Part shown: piece after piece, positions 4,944 through 5,433 of the stretch
Layout: every line of letters starts with the position of its first letter
How positions within the stretch are numbered: position 1 is the first letter of the stretch
From: Actinomycetota bacterium
GTDB taxonomy: Bacteria; Actinomycetota; Thermoleophilia; Gaiellales; Gaiellaceae
Direction: 5' to 3'
DNA: 5,433 nucleotides
Assembly: GCA_005885085.1 (NCBI GenBank)
Contig: VAXY01000138.1
Location: 1-5,433 of the forward strand
Made by a program: the position numbers and the translations under genes
The notes under the pieces: model-generated
What the model was told of the DNA's origin: nothing
Seen by the model: only the letters and a program-made list of their open reading frames with translations
Databases searched by the model: none

Positions 4944-5433
4944 TCATGCCCACCAGACGAGATTCATCCCGTCGCGGACCGTGAGCAGAACGTTCTGGAC
5001 GCGCCCGTCCGCGAGCACACGCTCGTTGACGGCGCGGATGGCGCGCACGTTGTCATCGTCCTCGCTCGGGTCGGCGACGCGTCCCGACCAGAGTGTGTTG
5101 TCGAGGACCATCAGCCCGCTGCGGACAAGCAGAGGCAGCGTCGCCTCGTAGTAGTTGACGTAGTTCGGCTTGTCGGCGTCGATGAAGACAAGGTCGAACT
5201 CGCCCCCGAGGCCCCCGATCGTCTCGAGCGCAGGCCCGAGGCGATATTCGATCCGGTCGACCACGCCGGCCTCCTCCGCGTAGCGCCGCGCGATCTCGGT
5301 CGTCTCCGGGTTCACGTCGCACGTGATCACGCGGCCGCCCGGCGGCAGCGCGAGCGCCATCGAGATCGACGAGTAGCCGGTGAACGTGCCGAGCTCGAGC
5401 ACGCGCCCGGCCCGGAGCGACCGCACCAGCACG
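4944..5433 (-). CDS. Class I SAM-dependent O-methyltransferase (N-terminus beyond window)
   Basis: This is the C-terminal 162 residues or so of a catechol/caffeoyl-CoA-type O-methyltransferase (Methyltransf_3 family, usually about 210-220 residues). Such enzymes move the methyl of S-adenosylmethionine onto a hydroxyl, usually with a divalent metal. The frame is open to the right edge, and the GTG at 5432 is not taken as the true start. Motif I, VLELGTFTGYSSI (11-23), binds SAM. VITCDVNPE (35-43) carries the acidic residue that holds the ribose. LVFIDADKPNYVNYYEA (81-97) contains D85, and LMVLDNTLWSGRV (107-119) gives D111 and N112, the usual metal ligands. The end is NVLLTVRDGMNLVWWA. Substrate cannot be told. 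It heads a minus-strand pair with the DUF4234 gene 12 bases downstream. Confidence 0.93.
   Translation of the reverse strand, partial: VLVRSLRAGRVLELGTFTGYSSISMALALPPGGRVITCDVNPETTEIARRYAEEAGVVDRIEYRLGPALETIGGLGGEFDLVFIDADKPNYVNYYEATLPLLVRSGLMVLDNTLWSGRVADPSEDDDNVRAIRAVNERVLADGRVQNVLLTVRDGMNLVWWA

Overview
The window is GC-rich, with strongly G/C-biased third codon positions. It carries a tRNA without an encoded CCA end and genes with few recognisable Shine-Dalgarno leaders. This suggests a high-GC actinomycete; the gene types would fit a deep-branching class such as Thermoleophilia, but that placement is inference and cannot be proved from the sequence. Nothing points to a phage, plasmid, insertion sequence or CRISPR array. 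This is a compact chromosomal neighbourhood.

Left part (1-2182): the C-terminal half of seryl-tRNA synthetase (serS, +) enters from the left edge. It ends on a CTAG palindrome shared with the stop of a convergent YihY/BrkB-type membrane protein (-). A divergent 75-residue unrecognised protein (+) follows, then a tRNA-Ser with anticodon UGA (+), then about 195 bases without a gene that hold several GC-rich inverted repeats. One of these is a strong hairpin just beyond the 3' end of the next gene.

Middle (2183-4055): two minus-strand genes lie 46 bases apart and are probably co-transcribed. The first is a CaCA-type calcium/cation:proton antiporter. The second is an unusual DnaJ-like co-chaperone with a J domain, a four-motif zinc finger and CTD-I, but with a C-terminal membrane anchor in place of CTD-II.

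Right part (4056-5433): a flavin-reductase-domain protein (+) starts only 11 bases from the divergent antiporter start, probably on a leaderless transcript. It converges, with a 4-base gap, on a DUF4234-type small membrane protein (-). That gene lies 12 bases downstream of a class I SAM-dependent O-methyltransferase (-), which runs off the right edge.

The genes do not form one evident pathway. The only functional pair is serS with tRNA-Ser, about 1.3 kb apart, which supply the enzyme and one substrate of serine charging. The points most worth a second look are the membrane-anchored DnaJ, the leaderless/divergent start arrangement near 4060, and the paired hairpins downstream of the tRNA. I did not find a convincing new multi-gene system.
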